A stretch of 57,283 bases of DNA from Bacteroidia bacterium. GTDB lineage: Bacteria; Bacteroidota; Bacteroidia; Bacteroidales; GWA2-32-17. Position numbers and translations under genes: made by a program. The first letter of the stretch is position 1. The number at the start of each line of letters is the position of its first letter. The stretch is from positions 1 to 57,283 of the forward strand of contig JACREQ010000035.1 of NCBI GenBank assembly GCA_016218155.1, written 5' to 3'. Below, piece after piece: positions 42,240-52,944 of the stretch. Under the pieces are notes generated by a model. The model made no database searches and was not told where the DNA came from. It saw only the letters and a list, made by a program, of their open reading frames with translations.

Positions 42240-45200
42240 ATGAGCTGGATAAAAGATATTATTTCGCCAAATACACGAAAGTGGGAAGAATTCTACAAGA
42301 ACCGTTTTCAGCATGACAAGGTAGTTAGGAGTACCCATGGCGTAAATTGTACAGGTGGATGCAGCTGGAATGTTCATGTAAAAGACGGAATTGTTGTGTG
42401 GGAAACACAAGCAATTGATTATCCAACATTAGACAAAAACCTTCCACCATATGAACCCAGAGGTTGTCAGAGAGGTATCTCTTTCTCCTGGTATTTATAT
42501 AGTCCGTTAAGGGTAAAATATCCACTAATAAGAGGAATATTAATTGATTTATTCCGCGAGCAAAAAGAAAAAACCGGTGATGCTTTAAAAGCATGGGAAA
42601 ATATACAGACTGATGATAATTTACGCAAACAGTATCTGCAGGCAAGAGGAAAAGGTGGCTTCAGAAGAATAAAATGGGATGAAATTCTTGAAATTATTGC
42701 AGCAGCAAACATTTATACTGTTAAAAAATATGGACCTGACAGACTTGTCGGTTTTTCACCTATTCCGGCAATGTCTATGATCAGCTATGCAGGAGGCTCA
42801 CGCTTTTTACAATTAATGGGTGGTGCAAATCTCAGTTTTTATGACTGGTATTGCGATTTGCCAAATGCATTTCCAGAGGTATGGGGTGAACAAACTGATG
42901 TTGCAGAAAGTGCTGACTGGTACAATGCAAAATTTGTTGCTTGTATGGGTGCTAATCTTGGTATGACAAGAACACCTGACGTGCATTTCTTCTCAGAATC
43001 ACGCCACAATGGGACAAAAACTGTAGTTTTTTCTCCCGATTTTAATATGGTTGCAAAATATTCTGACCAATGGATACCAATACATGCTGGTCAGGACGGA
43101 GCATTCTGGATGGCTGTTACTCATGTACTATTAAAAGAATTTCACTTTGAAAAGCAAACACCATTTTTTTTAGATTATGTTAAAAAATATACTGATTCAC
43201 CATTTTTAGTAGAAATAAACCATATAGATGGAAAATATATTGGTGGTAGAATGGTCAGAGCAAATTCAATTTCAAAATTTAAAGACATTGAGAATGGCGA
43301 ATGGAAATTCCTGAATATTGATGAAAAAACAAATGATTTTGTTTGTCCGGGTGGTAGTTCAGGTCATAGATGGGGTTGTACTGACGGAAAATGGAACATG
43401 AAGCAGGAAGACGCCGAAACCGGAGATAGCTATAGTCCATTATTAACACTTATAAATAATAACGATGAGATTCTTCAGGTAGACTTTACTGATTTTGCTA
43501 ACAATAAACATTCATTAAGGGGAGTTCCTGTAAAATATATTCAAACTATTGAAGGAAAAAGAACTGCTGTAACAACAGTATATGACATGATGATGGCTCA
43601 GTATGGTGTTGACAGAAATATTGAGGGAGATTATCCAAAATCATATGATGACGAAAACAGTGCATATACACCTGCATGGCAGGAATTATTAACAGGTATT
43701 GGTCGTAACACTTTACTACAATTTGCACAGGAATGGGGAAATACTGCCGAAATAACAAAGGGTAAATGCATGATAATTATTGGAGCCGGAATAAACCACT
43801 GGTATCATAACAATCTGATTTATCGGGCAGGAATTATGTCATTAATAATGACAGGTTGTGTAGGACGAAATGGTGGTGGAATTAATCATTATGTTGGACA
43901 GGAAAAACTGGCACCAATGGATTCATGGAGTACTATAATGTCGGCAAAAGACTGGCAACCGGTAGCACGTTTACAGCAAGCTCCAATCTGGCATTTTATG
44001 AATTCTGACCAGTGGCGTTATGACGGTAATCAGGCTAAATATAATACTTCTCCTGAAAACGAATTTTCAAATATGCATACTGCTGATATGATTGTACGTT
44101 CTGTTAGAAATGGCTGGATGCCATTTTATCCGCAGTTCAGCGAGAATAATTTTAACATACATAAAAAAGCAGTTTGTGCAGGTGCTAAAACTGATGAAGA
44201 TGTTAAAAAATATGTAGTAGATAAATTAAAAAATAACGAACTGGAATACTCTGTTGCAAATCCTGATGCAGAAGAGAATTTTCCGCGTATATGGTACATA
44301 TGGAGAGGTAATGCTATTATGTCGAGCGCAAAAGGTCACGAATATTTTTTAAAACATTATTTAGGAACTCACAACAACTCTATAGCAGAAGAAGTAGCAA
44401 AAAAACTTGTAACTGAAGTCAACTGGATTGATAAGGCTCCTCAAGGTAAGATGGATCTTATTGTTGACTTAAATTTCAGAATGGATACAAGTGCACTTTA
44501 CTCTGACATTGTGTTACCAACAGCATCATGGTATGAAAAAGCAGATTTGAATAGCACAGACATGCATTCTTTTATTCACCCACTTTCTGCTGCAATTCCT
44601 CCTGTATGGGAATCAAAAAGTGATTGGGCCATATTTAAAGAAATTGCAAAAGCAACAAGTGAAATTGCAAAAGAACATTTAAAAGAACCTTTAAAGGATA
44701 TTGTTACAACACCAATTGCACATGATTCAGCAGGAGAAATTTCACAGTCAACATTAAAAGACTGGGCAAAAGGTGAATGTGACGCTATTCCTGGAAAAAC
44801 AATGCATGGGATTGTTGTTGTAGAAAGAGACTATACAAAAATTTACGATAAGTTCATTAGTCTTGGGCCTAATGCAAAAACCGGTATGCTAGGTGCGCAT
44901 GGTAATTCCTATAATGCTGGTGATTTTTATGATCAATTGTTAGAAGATAAAGATCATTTACAAATAGCTGACTCAGTTACTTGTCCCTCTATTGAAAAAG
45001 ACGAAGAAGTTATTAATGCAATTCTTCATTTGTCATCATTAACTAATGGCGAATTAAGTTACAGAGCTTATAAAAATGCTGAGAAAAAAACAGGTTTAAA
45101 ATTAACAGATCTAGCAGAAGGGAGTCGTAATTTAAAGTTAACATACGCTGATTTACAAGCACAACCCAGAAGATATAACAACTCACCTTTATGGTCGGGT

Positions 45201-45857
45201 TTGCTTAATGATGGCAGGGCTTATGCTGCATATACTTATAATATTGAAAAATTAGTTCCATGGCGTACTTTAACTGGTCGTCAACATACATATCTTGATC
45301 ATGAAGGATATATTAAGTTTGGTGAGAATTTTCCTACATACAAGCCATCACCAACCCCAGAACTTTATGGTGAACTTAATAAAACAGTAGCCGAAGGCAA
45401 TGCCAAAGTGTTAAATTACCTGACTCCTCATGGCAAATGGAATATTCATTCAACTTATGGTGATAATATTAGAATGTTAACATTAAGCAGAGGTATGTTT
45501 CCTGTCTGGCTTAATGAAATAGACGCTGAAGAACTAGGAATAAAAGATAATGACTGGGTAGAATTATTTAATGATAACGGCGTTTATAGTGCACGAGCCT
45601 GTGTTAGCGCAAGAATTCCAAGAGGACTCTGTTTTGTATACCATTCACCTGAAAGAACATATTCTACTCCAAAATCACAAGTACGCAACGGAAAACGATC
45701 AGGAGGACACAACAGCCTTACAAGAGTTCATTTAAAACCAAATCTTTTGATGGGTGGTTATGGTCAATTTACTTACCATTTTAACTACTGGGGGCCAGTT
45801 GGGGTAAATAGAGACACATTTGTAATTATTAAAAAAATGACAAAAGTTGAATTTTAA
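42240..45857 (+). CDS. narG: Respiratory nitrate reductase, alpha subunit NarG
   Basis: A 1205-residue molybdopterin enzyme that reduces nitrate to nitrite. The [4Fe-4S] FS0 site is H33-x3-C37-x3-C41...C76 ([12 protein letters not shown] ... [10 protein letters not shown]). The region with the Mo-coordinating Asp, [20 protein letters not shown] (199-218), matches NarG closely. No twin-arginine leader is present, so the enzyme should face the cytoplasm as in classical NarG, rather than the periplasm as in archaeal or nitrite oxidoreductase forms. Length is close to the usual 1220-1250. It is followed by narH after 17 bases. Confidence 0.96.
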   Translation: MSWIKDIISPNTRKWEEFYKNRFQHDKVVRSTHGVNCTGGCSWNVHVKDGIVVWETQAIDYPTLDKNLPPYEPRGCQRGISFSWYLYSPLRVKYPLIRGILIDLFREQKEKTGDALKAWENIQTDDNLRKQYLQARGKGGFRRIKWDEILEIIAAANIYTVKKYGPDRLVGFSPIPAMSMISYAGGSRFLQLMGGANLSFYDWYCDLPNAFPEVWGEQTDVAESADWYNAKFVACMGANLGMTRTPDVHFFSESRHNGTKTVVFSPDFNMVAKYSDQWIPIHAGQDGAFWMAVTHVLLKEFHFEKQTPFFLDYVKKYTDSPFLVEINHIDGKYIGGRMVRANSISKFKDIENGEWKFLNIDEKTNDFVCPGGSSGHRWGCTDGKWNMKQEDAETGDSYSPLLTLINNNDEILQVDFTDFANNKHSLRGVPVKYIQTIEGKRTAVTTVYDMMMAQYGVDRNIEGDYPKSYDDENSAYTPAWQELLTGIGRNTLLQFAQEWGNTAEITKGKCMIIIGAGINHWYHNNLIYRAGIMSLIMTGCVGRNGGGINHYVGQEKLAPMDSWSTIMSAKDWQPVARLQQAPIWHFMNSDQWRYDGNQAKYNTSPENEFSNMHTADMIVRSVRNGWMPFYPQFSENNFNIHKKAVCAGAKTDEDVKKYVVDKLKNNELEYSVANPDAEENFPRIWYIWRGNAIMSSAKGHEYFLKHYLGTHNNSIAEEVAKKLVTEVNWIDKAPQGKMDLIVDLNFRMDTSALYSDIVLPTASWYEKADLNSTDMHSFIHPLSAAIPPVWESKSDWAIFKEIAKATSEIAKEHLKEPLKDIVTTPIAHDSAGEISQSTLKDWAKGECDAIPGKTMHGIVVVERDYTKIYDKFISLGPNAKTGMLGAHGNSYNAGDFYDQLLEDKDHLQIADSVTCPSIEKDEEVINAILHLSSLTNGELSYRAYKNAEKKTGLKLTDLAEGSRNLKLTYADLQAQPRRYNNSPLWSGLLNDGRAYAAYTYNIEKLVPWRTLTGRQHTYLDHEGYIKFGENFPTYKPSPTPELYGELNKTVAEGNAKVLNYLTPHGKWNIHSTYGDNIRMLTLSRGMFPVWLNEIDAEELGIKDNDWVELFNDNGVYSARACVSARIPRGLCFVYHSPERTYSTPKSQVRNGKRSGGHNSLTRVHLKPNLLMGGYGQFTYHFNYWGPVGVNRDTFVIIKKMTKVEF

Positions 45858-45874
45858 ACAGAAAAAATAACAAT

Positions 45875-47362
45875 ATGAATATCAGGTCACAAATTGCAAT
45901 GGTGTTTCATCTCGATAAATGTATCGGTTGCCACACTTGTTCCATAGCCTGCAAAAACATATGGACCGATCGCAAAGGAACGGAATATATGTGGTGGAAT
46001 AATGTTGAAACAAAACCTGGTACAGGTTATCCCAGTAAATGGGAAGATCAGGATATTTATAAAGGAGGTTGGGAAAAGAAAGGAAAGAACATTAAGTTAA
46101 AAGGAATGGATAAAAAATCCACTTACATTAACATTTTTCATAATCCAAATATGCCTTCTATGGACGATTACTATGAGCCATGGACATACGATTATGGACA
46201 TTTACTTGATGCTCCTGCTGGTGAGGATCAACCAACAGCAAGACCAATTTCTCTTGTTACCGGAGGTCCAATGGATATTAAAACAGGTCCTAATTGGGAT
46301 GATGATTTGGGAGGTTCGCAGGATTATGCGCGTAAAGATATAAACATGAAGAACATCTCGCCAGCTGAACAGGAAGCAATGTTTCAGCTTGAGCGAATGA
46401 CTATGCATTATCTTCCACGCATTTGCAATCACTGCCTTAATGCTGCATGTGTTGCTGCATGCCCCTCAGGTGCCGTTTATAAAAGAGGGGAGGATGGTAT
46501 TGTTTTAATTAATCAGAACAAATGTCGTTCTTGGAGAATGTGCGTTTCTGCTTGTCCGTACAAGAAAAGTTACTATAACTGGAATAGTGGAAAATCAGAA
46601 AAATGTTTACTTTGCTATCCACGTCTAGAGTCAGGTCAGGCACCTGCCTGTATGCACACATGTGTAGGCAGAATAAGATATTTAGGTGTATTGTTATACG
46701 ATGCAGATAGAATAAAAGAAATCGCTTCCTGCGATGAAAAAGATTTGGTAAGTAAACAAATGGAGATATATGTAGATCCTTTTGACGAAGAAGTTATTAA
46801 ATCTGCAAAAGCTACTGGTGTTGCCGATAGCACTATTACTGCAGCTCAGCAATCACCTGTTTGGAAGTTCTTAAAAGTTTGGGGAATTGCCTTACCTCTG
46901 CATCCCGAATTCAGAACATTACCTAATTTATTTTATGTTCCACCATTATTACCAACAATGGGAACAACTTCTAGTGGGACTTACGAATCAACAAGCTCTT
47001 CATTATGGGGAACAATTGAAGAATCAAGGGTTCCTATGCAATATCTGGCAAATCTCTTCACAGCCGGGAATACTGAAAAAGTAAAAGAAGTTTTAAAAAA
47101 ACTTATGGCTGTAAGAATTCATCGTAGAGACGTTACGGTTGGGGATTTTAAAAAAGAAGAAGTTGAAAAAGCTTTGTCTGAAACCGGTTTAACTTCCGAA
47201 ATCGCTGACGATATTTTCCGCTTAACATCACTTCCAAAATTTAACGAACGATTTGTTATTCCAGCTGCACATAGAGAAGAAGCGGAAGAATTAATAGAAA
47301 ACACTGCTGATATAAAGGGGAATAAAGGATTTGGTTCTGTTCAAAAACCTAAAAGAATATAA
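45875..47362 (+). CDS. narH: Respiratory nitrate reductase, beta subunit NarH
   Basis: A 495-residue iron-sulfur protein that carries electrons from NarI to NarG. Cysteine clusters: CIGCHTCSIAC near the N-terminus; ICNHCLNAACVAACPSG; KCRSWRMCVSACPYKK, where Trp replaces a Cys so that this cluster is [3Fe-4S], as in E. coli NarH; and KCLLCYPRLESGQAPAC. The length matches the family. It follows narG by 17 bases and precedes narJ by 3 bases, the usual order. Confidence 0.96.
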   Translation: MNIRSQIAMVFHLDKCIGCHTCSIACKNIWTDRKGTEYMWWNNVETKPGTGYPSKWEDQDIYKGGWEKKGKNIKLKGMDKKSTYINIFHNPNMPSMDDYYEPWTYDYGHLLDAPAGEDQPTARPISLVTGGPMDIKTGPNWDDDLGGSQDYARKDINMKNISPAEQEAMFQLERMTMHYLPRICNHCLNAACVAACPSGAVYKRGEDGIVLINQNKCRSWRMCVSACPYKKSYYNWNSGKSEKCLLCYPRLESGQAPACMHTCVGRIRYLGVLLYDADRIKEIASCDEKDLVSKQMEIYVDPFDEEVIKSAKATGVADSTITAAQQSPVWKFLKVWGIALPLHPEFRTLPNLFYVPPLLPTMGTTSSGTYESTSSSLWGTIEESRVPMQYLANLFTAGNTEKVKEVLKKLMAVRIHRRDVTVGDFKKEEVEKALSETGLTSEIADDIFRLTSLPKFNERFVIPAAHREEAEELIENTADIKGNKGFGSVQKPKRI

Positions 47363-47365
47363 TCT

Positions 47366-47971
47366 ATGAAACATTACAATTTACTTGCAAATATGTTTAG
47401 GTACCCTGAAGCAAAATATAAAATGCAGATGGAAGAATTAAAAGAACTTATTATAACAAATTATCCACATGCTATCTCAAATTTTGATACTTTCTATAAT
47501 CAACTTTCAAATACAAATAAAATAAACGAAGAGTACTACTTAAAAACTTTTGAAATTGAAGGTATCTGCTGTATGGATATAGGTTATGTTTTATTTGGAG
47601 CAGATTACAAACGGGGAGACTTTCTTGCAAAAATCAGTCACGAACAAAAAGAATCTGGAAATGACACAGGAATAGAACTTGCCGATCACTTACCTAATGT
47701 GCTTTCGTTATTGCCTTTGCATAAAGACAATAATTTTGTTAACGAATTGGCATTCGGACTCATAATTCCTGCAGTAAAGGAAATGCACAAAAAATTTACA
47801 GGTACCGAAAATTATTATAAACTAGCTTTTGAAATTTTGTTACAGGTTTTAGAAAAAGACTTTCACAATTTGCCTTTTGGTCAATTTATTATTAGTAGTA
47901 AAGAAGAAAAAAGTTACTCGGAAGAATATGCCTGTGGGGCAGACTTTCTAAAAGAAAAAAGTTTAAAATAA
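47366..47971 (+). CDS. narJ: Nitrate reductase assembly chaperone NarJ
   Basis: A 201-residue all-helical protein of the NarJ/TorD/DmsD family, which keeps NarGH apo-protein competent for cofactor insertion. The recognisable core is KTFEIEGICCMDIGYVLFG, followed by KRGDFLAKI and the DHLPNVLSLL helix, diagnostic of NarJ. Position between narH and narI is canonical, although here it is spaced by 3 and 12 bases only. Confidence 0.88.
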   Translation: MKHYNLLANMFRYPEAKYKMQMEELKELIITNYPHAISNFDTFYNQLSNTNKINEEYYLKTFEIEGICCMDIGYVLFGADYKRGDFLAKISHEQKESGNDTGIELADHLPNVLSLLPLHKDNNFVNELAFGLIIPAVKEMHKKFTGTENYYKLAFEILLQVLEKDFHNLPFGQFIISSKEEKSYSEEYACGADFLKEKSLK

Positions 47972-47983
47972 AAATTATTATTT

Positions 47984-48706
47984 ATGGTAGATATATTTAT
48001 TTTTATGGCTCTTCCCTACACTGCATTGCTGATTATGATAATTGGTTCAGTGTTCATGTACAGGTTACAAGCGTTTAAAATATCCGCATTATCAACCCAG
48101 TTACTTGAGAATAAACAATTATATTTTGGCTCACAATTTATGCACTGGGGAATTATTTCATTATTCATCGGACATTTATTAGGATTCCTTATTCCACAAA
48201 CAATCATTTCGTGGAATAATCAACCCTTAAGGTTATTTATCCTGGAAGGAACAGCACTTATTTTTGGTATAATGTTTTTTACCGGTTTAAGTATTTTAAT
48301 TTATCGCAGAATAAAAAACAAAAAGCTACATGCTTTAACATCTGACATGGATTTTATAGTGTACGCTGTGTTACTAACACAGGCAATTTCAGGAATATGG
48401 ATTGCGGTAGTACTTCCATGGGGATCATCATGGTTTGCATCTGTGTTAACACCATATATAAAATCATTATTTGTTCTACAACCCGACATAGCAGCTGTTT
48501 CTGCAATGCCATTAGTTGTTAAGATACATATTTCAACAGCATTTATTTTAATAGGCTTAATACCATTCAGCAGGTTTATGCATTTTCTTGTTTTCCCTTT
48601 TCAATATGTATTCAGGGCATATCAAGTTGTTATCTGGAACAGAAACAAATCTACCATAAGAAATTCAACCGCAATAAATCCAGAGATAAAAGCAAAAAAT
48701 AATTAA
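47984..48706 (+). CDS. narI: Respiratory nitrate reductase, cytochrome b subunit NarI
   Basis: A 240-residue membrane protein with five transmembrane helices. The four histidines that bind the two b haems are visible: H54 (QFMHWG), H64 (GHLLGF), H182 (VKIHIST) and H200 (SRFMHFL). NarI oxidises menaquinol and passes electrons to NarH. Length is in the normal range (about 225-240). It completes the narGHJI block and precedes the transporter gene by 16 bases. Confidence 0.93.
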   Translation: MVDIFIFMALPYTALLIMIIGSVFMYRLQAFKISALSTQLLENKQLYFGSQFMHWGIISLFIGHLLGFLIPQTIISWNNQPLRLFILEGTALIFGIMFFTGLSILIYRRIKNKKLHALTSDMDFIVYAVLLTQAISGIWIAVVLPWGSSWFASVLTPYIKSLFVLQPDIAAVSAMPLVVKIHISTAFILIGLIPFSRFMHFLVFPFQYVFRAYQVVIWNRNKSTIRNSTAINPEIKAKNN

Positions 48707-48722
48707 AATATTTTACATAACA

Positions 48723-50213
48723 ATGGAAACAACAGTAAGTGGAAAATCCCATAGAATGTTATTTTTTAACACGCTTGCATTTACTATATGCTTTGCTGTA
48801 TGGACTTTTAACGGAGTAATGATTACTTTTCTTGTTGACAATGGAGTCTATAATTTTTCTTCCATTCAAATTGGATGGCTATTAGGAATTCCAATTCTAA
48901 CAGGATCTATATTCAGATTACCACTTGGAATGTTAACTGATAAATACGGTGGTAAATGGATCTTTTTAGGTCTTTTACTTTTCTGCGCTATACCCATGTA
49001 TATGTTTTCAATGGCTGACAGTTTTACCGAATTTGTTTTATGTAGTTTAGGATTTGGTATGGCAGGTACAGGGTTTGCAATTGGAATTGCAAATACCTCG
49101 GTTTGGTATCCTAAAGAATGGCAGGGAAGAGCGCTTGGAATATTTGGTGTTGGCAATGCCGGTGCTGCATTAACAACGTTACTTGCTCCAACTATTTTAA
49201 ATAAATTAACAAATGGTAATGCAATTGAAAACTGGAGAATATTACCACAAATTTATGCCATATCACTAATTATTATGGCCATTCTTTTCTTCTTTTTCAC
49301 AGAAAACAAAAAACACTCTATACAGGGAAGATCAATGAAACAACTTTTACAACCCTTAAAGAGTGTCAGAGTCTGGCGTTTTGGGCTTTATTATTTCCTT
49401 GTTTTTGGGTTCTTTGTAGCAATTTCTCAATGGCTTGTTCCTTATTTTGTAAATGTTTATGCAGCATCACTTGTAACTGCAGGATTACTTGCTTCAATTT
49501 TCAGTTTACCTTCAGGTATTATTCGCGCTTTAGGTGGATGGTTATCAGATAAATTTGGAGGAAGAGCAGTAATGAAATGGGTATTTATTATTTCTGTTGT
49601 TACGGCTTTATTTCTAAGTATTCCTAGAATGGAAATTTTCTCACCTGGCAAATCAGTCATGGCTGCAAAAAAAGGTAAAATAACCTTCGTCTCAGACAAG
49701 CTGATTAAAGTTGACAATAAAGAATACCCAGTAATAGAAAGAATTAACAAAACAGAAAACACAAATGATGATGCTGTTTTGATTTTACCAACAAAACAGG
49801 TTTGGCAGGTTCCTTCTGTAAAAGTAGGAGATACAGTTGTAAAAAAACAAATTCTAGCTAAAGGAGAAACAAAGATCTATTTTCAGGCAAATATGTGGGT
49901 ATTTGTAGTACTTGTTTTTATCATCGGAATTGTTTGGGGTATTGGCAAAGCCGGTGTATATAAATTAATTCCAGATTATTTCCCCAATGAAATTGGGGTT
50001 GTAGGTGGAATGGTCGGTGTTATTGGTGGATTAGGTGGCTTCTTTGGTCCGATTATTTTTGGCTATTTATTAGAATGGTCGGGGCTTTGGACTAGTTGCT
50101 GGATATTTTTATTAATCCTTTCGGTTATCTGCCTTTGGTGGATGAATAAAGTTGTAAAAAGATTAACACATAACGCAGCCCCTGAAGTAGCAAACGATTT
50201 CGAACATAAATAA
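48723..50213 (+). CDS. narK: Nitrate/nitrite MFS transporter (NarK family) with a 90-residue insert
   Basis: A 496-residue transporter with twelve transmembrane segments. Nitrate signatures: GFGMAGTGFAIGIANTSVWY and, in the second half, KAGVYKLIPDYFPNE with VGGMVGVIGGLGG. Between segments 8 and 9, at about 301-390, lies a soluble insert (MAAKKGKITFVSDK ... VKVGDTVVKKQILAKGET) whose end resembles a barrel-sandwich/biotinyl-lipoyl-like hairpin. Typical NarK proteins of about 440-460 residues lack it. It probably takes up nitrate or exchanges it for nitrite. Whether the insert regulates transport is unknown. Confidence 0.88.
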   Translation: METTVSGKSHRMLFFNTLAFTICFAVWTFNGVMITFLVDNGVYNFSSIQIGWLLGIPILTGSIFRLPLGMLTDKYGGKWIFLGLLLFCAIPMYMFSMADSFTEFVLCSLGFGMAGTGFAIGIANTSVWYPKEWQGRALGIFGVGNAGAALTTLLAPTILNKLTNGNAIENWRILPQIYAISLIIMAILFFFFTENKKHSIQGRSMKQLLQPLKSVRVWRFGLYYFLVFGFFVAISQWLVPYFVNVYAASLVTAGLLASIFSLPSGIIRALGGWLSDKFGGRAVMKWVFIISVVTALFLSIPRMEIFSPGKSVMAAKKGKITFVSDKLIKVDNKEYPVIERINKTENTNDDAVLILPTKQVWQVPSVKVGDTVVKKQILAKGETKIYFQANMWVFVVLVFIIGIVWGIGKAGVYKLIPDYFPNEIGVVGGMVGVIGGLGGFFGPIIFGYLLEWSGLWTSCWIFLLILSVICLWWMNKVVKRLTHNAAPEVANDFEHK

Positions 50214-50232
50214 ATTAATAACAAATTACAAC

Positions 50233-51576
50233 ATGGCAACTTGGATAAAAAAATGGGAACCAGAGAATCATGAATTCTGGAAAAATGAAGGAAGCAAAAT
50301 GGCTTGGAAGGTTCTTACAGTAACTACCTTATCCCTTATTCTTTCTTTCGGAACATGGTTTATGATGAGTGCAATTGCAACCAAGTTACCAGGTATAGGA
50401 TTTAAATTTGACAAAGACCAGTTATTCTGGTTAGCAGCTATGCCGGGATTAGCAGCAGGAATATTACGTATAATACACACATTTATTCTTCCCATTTATG
50501 GTTCACGACACGTTATTAGCATAGCAACAATAATCAAACTTATTCCTGTAATTGGAATAGGATTAGCAGTAATGAATACAACAACACCATTCTGGGTGTT
50601 TATGGTGTTAGCATTTACAGCCGGTTTTGGAGGTGGCGATTTTTCCTCTTTTATGCCTAGTACCAGTTTGTTTTTTCCAAAACGACTTCAGGGAACTGCA
50701 TTAGGAATACAGGCAGGGATTGGAAATTTTGGCGTAAGCGTTGCACAGTTTATGACACCTGCTATGCTTGGCATTGCTACCTATGGAGCATCTGAGATTT
50801 TTACCAAAACAAATCCTAAAACAGGTGAGGTATTAGGAACTTCAGAAATCTATCTTCAAAGTGCTGCATTCTGGTACGTTCCACTATTAATAATTCTTGC
50901 AATTGCATCCTGGTTTATTATTCGCAGTATTCCTGTAAAAGCATCTTTTAAACAACAACTAGATATTTTAAAAGATAAACATACCTGGTTTTGTACTATG
51001 ACTTATGTTATGACATTTGGTGGGTTCTCAGGTCTGGCTGCAATTTTTCCTTTGATGATAAAAACAGTATATGGAGATTTTCCGAATGCTCCGGACCCTT
51101 TAAAGTATGCATTTCTAGGTCCACTAATTGGTGCAGGTAGTCGTGTATTATTTGGTTTTGTAGCAGATAAAATCGGAGGAGCAATCTTAACAACAATTAC
51201 TGGATTGGCATTAATAATCGGTTGCATAACAATGGTACAAATGGGCTTATTAACTCCAACTTCTGTAGATCAGTTTCCTGCATTTCTGTATCTAATGTTA
51301 GCATTATTTTTTGTAACAGGTATGGGCAATGCAGCTACTTTCCGTCAATATCCAATTATTTTCGGACATAATCCCCGTCAGGCAGCAGGCGTAATTGGCT
51401 GGACTGCAGCAATTGCCGCATTCGGACCTTTTATATTTGCTACATCAGTTAGTTCGGTAATGAAAAATACAGGCAATGCAAATGCATTTTTTTATGGAAT
51501 AGCAGTATTTTTCTTAATTGCAACTCTTATTAATTGGTGGTATTATAATCGTAAAGGTTGTGAAAGACCAAGTTAA
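50233..51576 (+). CDS. narK: Nitrate/nitrite MFS transporter (NarK family), second copy
   Basis: A 447-residue transporter with twelve predicted segments and no insert. Nitrate-binding signature regions: FTAGFGGGDFSSFMPSTSLF and GMGNAATFRQYPIIF. It starts 19 bases after the first narK gene. Paired NarK1/NarK2 transporters (proton symport and nitrate/nitrite antiport) are common next to narGHJI. Which type this is cannot be decided by eye, but the difference in length and signature between the copies fits two transport modes rather than a recent duplication. Confidence 0.9.
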   Translation: MATWIKKWEPENHEFWKNEGSKMAWKVLTVTTLSLILSFGTWFMMSAIATKLPGIGFKFDKDQLFWLAAMPGLAAGILRIIHTFILPIYGSRHVISIATIIKLIPVIGIGLAVMNTTTPFWVFMVLAFTAGFGGGDFSSFMPSTSLFFPKRLQGTALGIQAGIGNFGVSVAQFMTPAMLGIATYGASEIFTKTNPKTGEVLGTSEIYLQSAAFWYVPLLIILAIASWFIIRSIPVKASFKQQLDILKDKHTWFCTMTYVMTFGGFSGLAAIFPLMIKTVYGDFPNAPDPLKYAFLGPLIGAGSRVLFGFVADKIGGAILTTITGLALIIGCITMVQMGLLTPTSVDQFPAFLYLMLALFFVTGMGNAATFRQYPIIFGHNPRQAAGVIGWTAAIAAFGPFIFATSVSSVMKNTGNANAFFYGIAVFFLIATLINWWYYNRKGCERPS

Positions 51577-51588
51577 ATTTATAATGTT

Positions 51589-52902
51589 ATGACTCAACAT
51601 AAAATTCATTATGAAAATGCCGTTTCTGACCTTTTAAGGCCAATTTATCCTAATCGTTCTTTTAAAAGATGGATGGCATTTCTTATTATTTCTCTAATTG
51701 TATCTATTGTTGCCTATTATTTCCAGATAAAAGACGGACTAGGTGTTACAGGACTTGGAGATTATGTCTCATGGGGTATGTATATTGCCAATTTCGTGTT
51801 CTTTGTTGCAACAAGTTTAGTCGGAATGCTCATAAGTGCAGTACTTGGCTTAACTGGTGTAAAATGGGCAACTCCTCTTACTCGAATTGCAGAAATTATA
51901 GCATTAGCATTTGCAATGGTTGCAGGTTTAGTAATTATTGTTGATATGGGACGCCCCGAAAGATTACTTAACGTTCTTATTTACGGCAGAGTTCAATCTC
52001 CTATTTTATGGGATGTAACAGTTGTAAGTGTATACGTTATTATTAGTGCATTACTTTTATATATTCCACTTATTCCTGATATGAAAATCTGTTCTGAACG
52101 ACTTGAGAAAGCTCCGGCAATATTAAGAAAACTATATAACTTTTTATCTTTAGGCTGGACAGGAAGTGAAGAACAAGCAAAAATTATTAGATCCTGTATT
52201 AGAATTCTTTCAATATTAATTATTCCGGTAGCTCTATCAATACACACTGTTACTTCGTGGTTATTCGCAGCAACACTACGATCTGGCTGGGATAGCACTA
52301 TTCTGGGACCATACTTTGTTACAGGTGCATTTGTAGCAGGGTGTGCCGCTGTTAATATTGCAATGTACTTTTACAGAAGAAATTATAACTTAAAAGAATA
52401 CATTACTGATTTTCATTTTGATAAAATGGGCAAACTGCTAGTATTAGTTTCTTTAGTATATCTATATTTTAACATTAATGAATTTCTTGTACCTGCTTAT
52501 AAAATGAAAACTGCAGATGCAATTCACCTTCACTCGCTATTCACAGGACGTTATGCTATACTGTTCTGGAGTACACAAGTATTAGGATTAGTGTTACCAA
52601 TTATTCTTCTATTATTTAAAAAAATGAGAACTCCCGGGTTTTTGCTTATAATATCCATATTTGTACTTGTAGGATCTTGGTTAAAAAGATATTTAATTGT
52701 TGTACCAACAATGGAACACCCATTCCTACCTATTCAGAACGTACCTGAAGAATTTAAATTTTACACACCAACTTTAACTGAAGGAATAATAACATTTGGA
52801 ACAATAATTCTTGCATTATTAATTATTACAATTCTTTCAAAACTTTTCCCTGTAATTCCAATTTGGGAAATAACGCAAAAACATGAATCAATTGACGATT
52901 AA
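51589..52902 (+). CDS. NrfD/PsrC-type membrane quinol dehydrogenase subunit
   Basis: A 437-residue polytopic membrane protein of the NrfD/PsrC/DmsC-like family. Family features: LGDYVSWGMYIANFVFFV near the N-terminus, DMGRPERLLNVL in the third helix region, and LHSLFTGRYAILFWSTQVLG in the C-terminal half. Such subunits exchange electrons between menaquinone and a ferredoxin-like partner without haem. The only suitable partner here is the Tat ferredoxin at 40197. It is 12 bases after the second narK gene. The pair may feed the cytochromes c from menaquinol. Assignment to NrfD rather than HybB/QrcD is by general pattern. Confidence 0.82.
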   Translation: MTQHKIHYENAVSDLLRPIYPNRSFKRWMAFLIISLIVSIVAYYFQIKDGLGVTGLGDYVSWGMYIANFVFFVATSLVGMLISAVLGLTGVKWATPLTRIAEIIALAFAMVAGLVIIVDMGRPERLLNVLIYGRVQSPILWDVTVVSVYVIISALLLYIPLIPDMKICSERLEKAPAILRKLYNFLSLGWTGSEEQAKIIRSCIRILSILIIPVALSIHTVTSWLFAATLRSGWDSTILGPYFVTGAFVAGCAAVNIAMYFYRRNYNLKEYITDFHFDKMGKLLVLVSLVYLYFNINEFLVPAYKMKTADAIHLHSLFTGRYAILFWSTQVLGLVLPIILLLFKKMRTPGFLLIISIFVLVGSWLKRYLIVVPTMEHPFLPIQNVPEEFKFYTPTLTEGIITFGTIILALLIITILSKLFPVIPIWEITQKHESIDD

Positions 52903-52944
52903 AAAAAGCTTTAAAATATTTAACAATTAACACTTTTTTATTAA

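Noticed and set aside
42240-45857. Reading of the NarG homologue as a nitrite oxidoreductase (NxrA)
   Set aside because: It lacks a Tat leader, the FYDWYCDLP region and H-C-C-C site match cytoplasmic NarG, and complete narHJI with NarK transporters follows. Nitrite oxidation would not be expected with this set.
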